NCBI RefSeq assembly: GCF_000472385.1
Contig: NZ_AWZU01000016.1
Span: 88,588 to 152,587 of the forward strand
Direction of reading: 5' to 3'
DNA length: 64,000 nt
Source: Bradyrhizobium sp. ARR65
GTDB taxonomy: Bacteria > Pseudomonadota > Alphaproteobacteria > Rhizobiales > Xanthobacteraceae
The notes below the pieces were generated by a model. The model saw only the letters and a program-made list of their open reading frames with translations. It was not told the DNA's origin and searched no databases. Both the position numbers and the translations under genes were made by a program. Below, one piece after another: positions 61,668 to 64,000 of this stretch. The stretch's first letter is position 1; the number at the start of each line of letters is the position of its first letter.

Positions 61668-62654
61668 TTAACGAGTGGACCGAATGGCGGCGAGCAGATC
61701 CTTGCCGAAGCGCTTCTCGAACTCCGGCTCGAGCGGCTTGAGCGCATCGATGAAAGGCTGGCGATCGACCTTGTCGATGACATCCATGCCGGCGCGGCGC
61801 AGTTGTTCGAGCTTTTCCGCGTCAAGCTGCGACTGCCAGGTTGCCTCGGCTCCCGCCTTTGCGGCGGCGATCAGCGCCTCCTGATCGCTCGGATCGAGCT
61901 GTTCGAACATTGCACGGTTTGCGACAAAGGCGATGGGCGCAAAGAAATGGTCGCTGAGGGTCAGGTATTTCTGGACTTCGTTGAACCGGCTGGCGGCCAT
62001 GGTCGACGGCGGATTTTCCTGGCCGTCAAGGCGTCCGTCCTTCAGCGCCGCATAGACCAGCGGAAATTCCATCGGTACCACTTCCGCGCCCAGCGCCTTG
62101 AAGGTCATCTGATAGATCGGGTTCGGGATCACACGGAATTTGAGCCCCTTCAGGTCATCGGGCGAGCGAATTGGTCGCTTGGAGTTGGTGATGTCGCGAA
62201 AACCTTGCTTGCCAAGCGCCAGCAGCACCAAGCCTTTATCGGCGAATTTGGCGGCGATCGCCGCGCCAACCGGGCCTTGCATAACCGCCTTGGCGTGAGC
62301 GACGTCGCGAAACAGGAAGGGAATGTCGAACACGCCCATCTCGGGAATAGCCCCGCTGACCACGCCGCCGGAGAGGACCGCGACATCGACAGCGCCCGAG
62401 CGGGTCGCGGCAAGAATGGCATTCTCGCTGCCGAGTGCGCCGCCCACGCGCTCATCGAGGATGATGCGCTTGCCGGCGAGCGCTTGCAGCTTTTGACGCA
62501 AGGTGTCAGAGCCGACCTGCTGCGGATTCTGCAGGTGTGAATTGAAGGCCAGCGACACCATCCGGGGTGAAGCGACCACCGGCTGAAGCGATAGCAGCGC
62601 CGACGCTGCAACCATTGACCCAACTATCCAAAATCCTCGTATCTGTCTGCGCAT
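61668..62654 (-). CDS. TRAP-type periplasmic binding protein (DctP family), without TRAP permeases
   Basis: A 328-residue DctP family protein with signal peptide MRRQIRGFWIVGSMVAASALLSLQPVVA. The substrate arginine is in GLKFRVIPNPIYQMTFKALGAEVVPMEFPLVYAALKDGRLDGQENPPSTM, typical of TRAP binders of carboxylates. There is no DctQ/DctM permease nearby. It precedes the chemoreceptor gene in an apparent operon, so it may feed the receptor's sensor domain as a ligand-presenting partner. Confidence 0.9.
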   Translation of the reverse strand: MRRQIRGFWIVGSMVAASALLSLQPVVASPRMVSLAFNSHLQNPQQVGSDTLRQKLQALAGKRIILDERVGGALGSENAILAATRSGAVDVAVLSGGVVSGAIPEMGVFDIPFLFRDVAHAKAVMQGPVGAAIAAKFADKGLVLLALGKQGFRDITNSKRPIRSPDDLKGLKFRVIPNPIYQMTFKALGAEVVPMEFPLVYAALKDGRLDGQENPPSTMAASRFNEVQKYLTLSDHFFAPIAFVANRAMFEQLDPSDQEALIAAAKAGAEATWQSQLDAEKLEQLRRAGMDVIDKVDRQPFIDALKPLEPEFEKRFGKDLLAAIRSTR

Positions 62655-62783
62655 GACCCACCGCTGCGTTGGCTTTGGCGCAGGCCTAGCAAAGATTTAT
62701 GGTTAAGGTCTTAAGATCGCTCCGTTCAGGTTGCATCCATCGATAAGCGCCCGATCAGATACCGGGCCCACGGGTCCCGGATG

Positions 62784-63584
62784 TCAGCGGCCATGCCGCC
62801 AATCGGCGGCGCGTTTCTCGGCGAAGGAGGCAAGGCCCTCCTTTGCCTCCGCCGACTGGCGCTTGGCCGCATGCATTCGCACCAGACGCGCATAGGCCGC
62901 GTCGTCGACATCCATACCGCCGAACGAGCTTTCCATCGCCTGCGCCTTGGTTTCCGCCAGGGCTTCGGGGGCGTTGGCGAGCAATTGCTCCACGACCTTG
63001 GCGCCGGCGGCCTCCAGCTCATTCAGCGGCACCACCTCGTGCACCAGACCGATGCGACGGGCATCTTGCGCGCTGAACCGTTCGCCGGTCAGCGCATAAC
63101 GGCGGACCTGGCGGACGCCGACGGCGTCACATAGTTGCGGGATGATGATCGCAGCGGTCAGTCCCCAGCGGACCTCCGTGATCGAGAACACGGCGTTGTC
63201 AGCCGCGATGACGACGTCGCAGGCGGCAACCACGCCGGTGCCGCCACCGAAACATCCGCCTTGCACCAGCGCCACCGTCGGGATCGGCAGCCTGTTCAAC
63301 CGCTGCACGGCTTCGAACGTCGCTTGCGAGGCCGCCTCGTTGGCGGCGGGCGATTGCATTCTCACGCTGTTGATCCATTTCAGGTCGGCGCCGGCCTGAA
63401 AATGCTTGCCATGGCCTTTCAGAACCACCACCCGAAGCTGCGGCTGCCTACCGAGCTCATCCATCGCCTTGAGCAGACCCTGAATGAGGCCGGCGTCATA
63501 GGCATTATTCACCTCGGGGCGGTTCAACGTGACGGTTGCGACCCCGCGCTCATCAAGGCTCCACAAGACCGGGCTGTCAGACAT
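62784..63584 (-). CDS. Enoyl-CoA hydratase/isomerase family protein
   Basis: A 266-residue crotonase-fold enzyme. The oxyanion hole is GKHFQAGADLKWI (about 60-72) and GGCFGGGTGVVAACD (about 108-122), and a catalytic glutamate is in ITEVRWGL. The sequence resembles methylglutaconyl-CoA hydratases (LiuC) and related enzymes of branched-chain or terpene degradation. Neighbours do not decide. It begins at ATG 63584; the next gene is divergent. Confidence 0.88.
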   Translation of the reverse strand: MSDSPVLWSLDERGVATVTLNRPEVNNAYDAGLIQGLLKAMDELGRQPQLRVVVLKGHGKHFQAGADLKWINSVRMQSPAANEAASQATFEAVQRLNRLPIPTVALVQGGCFGGGTGVVAACDVVIAADNAVFSITEVRWGLTAAIIIPQLCDAVGVRQVRRYALTGERFSAQDARRIGLVHEVVPLNELEAAGAKVVEQLLANAPEALAETKAQAMESSFGGMDVDDAAYARLVRMHAAKRQSAEAKEGLASFAEKRAADWRHGR

Positions 63585-63766
63585 TCATGATCCTTTCACG
63601 TCGAAACGGCCGCCATTACTCCGCCGAAAAGCGTCATGAGCAGCATGTGGCATTTCGACTGGGGCGGCAAGCCGTCCGGTCGGCACACGGCCCTGCGACC
63701 CATTGCGCCGCGGATTGGCTTTGTGGAAACTGGGCTCGCCATTATGAAGCGTGGACTCGATCCCGA

Positions 63767-64000
63767 TGCGGCTATGCATTTTCGGCGCGGGCGCCGTCGG
63801 CAGTCATTTTGCGGTGCGGCTCGCGCTGGCGGGCCACGACGTCGCCTGCGTCATGCGCGGGCCGCACCTAAAGGCAGTGGGGACGAACGGCCTTGCGCTG
63901 CGCGTTGGCGAGGCCGAGCTTCGCGCAAACGTGACCGCCTCCGACGATCCGGCGGCACTCGGGCCTCAGGATCTCGTGATCAGCACGCTGAAAGCAACCG
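63767..64000 (+). CDS. Ketopantoate reductase-family protein (5' end only)
   Basis: The first 78 codons of a gene cut by the window edge. The start ATG 63767 gives MRLCIFGAGAVGSHFAVRLALAGHDVACVMRG, with the NADP-binding GxGxxG (FGAGAVGS) of the PanE/ApbA family, followed by the second strand and DLVISTLKAT. Members reduce 2-dehydropantoate or related keto acids. The catalytic lysine and C-terminal domain are outside the window. Confidence 0.8.

Overview
This 64 kb window is GC-rich chromosomal DNA. It most resembles an alphaproteobacterium of the Bradyrhizobium/Nitrobacteraceae type. The reasons are the density of ABC importers, Tat-exported binding proteins, a DmeR-DmeF nickel/cobalt pair, an Omp25-like outer-membrane barrel, gentisate catabolism, and short dispersed palindromes of the kind common between genes in that group. 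I see no rRNA, tRNA, CRISPR array, prophage or insertion sequence. Family calls come from reading motifs by eye; no database search was possible.

Layout. (1) 54-5352: a branched-chain-amide-type ABC importer on the minus strand (binding protein, LivH, a LivM-LivG fusion, LivF). (2) 5637-9983: a K+/H+ antiporter with regulatory C-terminal domains, an MscS channel and methionine aminopeptidase. (3) 10056-14895: a GntR/FCD regulator divergent from a sugar-type ABC importer (ATPase, permease, Tat-exported binding protein) that ends in a clear terminator. (4) 15035-21453: an MFS exporter, RadC, small proteins, an orphan TPP-dependent enzyme and the remnant of an NTF2-like gene. (5) 21551-26879: a NitT/TauT-type importer operon fused by overlaps to a D-2-hydroxyacid dehydrogenase and a protease-inhibitor-like protein, divergent from a creatininase-family amidohydrolase.

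(6) 26887-42764 is rich in metal and envelope functions. It holds dmeR-dmeF with an operator inside its promoter, an orphan CsoR/FrmR-family repressor with a perfect palindrome, and a Fur-type dyad upstream of a fused Omp25-OprB porin with a tandem permease and an ATPase but no binding protein. It continues with an ECF sigma factor that appears to drive itself and a DUF4142-cupredoxin operon through two matching promoters, several secreted proteins, a ChrA-type transporter and a DUF1259 protein.

(7) 43275-51000: an FMN-dependent glutamate-synthase-like enzyme, ferredoxin-NADP reductase, an orphan ATP-grasp protein, a dicarboxylate/amino-acid symporter paired with a periplasmic binding protein, and a secreted protein with three GLG1-like cysteine repeats. 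(8) 51103-59196: an aromatic catabolic cluster. A flavin hydroxylase and an aryl-CoA ligase form one operon and gentisate 1,2-dioxygenase a second; both carry a nearly identical 20-bp dyad, the likely site of the MarR regulator encoded between them together with a maleylpyruvate-isomerase-type GST. A NitT-type importer follows. (9) 59620-64000: a TRAP-type binding protein paired with a chemoreceptor, an enoyl-CoA hydratase, and the start of a ketopantoate-reductase-family gene cut by the window edge.

The most promising leads are the Fur-box-linked porin/ABC operon without a binding protein, the ECF sigma factor with its two matching promoters and no visible anti-sigma gene, the shared MarR operator of the gentisate cluster, and a 38-residue membrane peptide behind a general-stress-like promoter.
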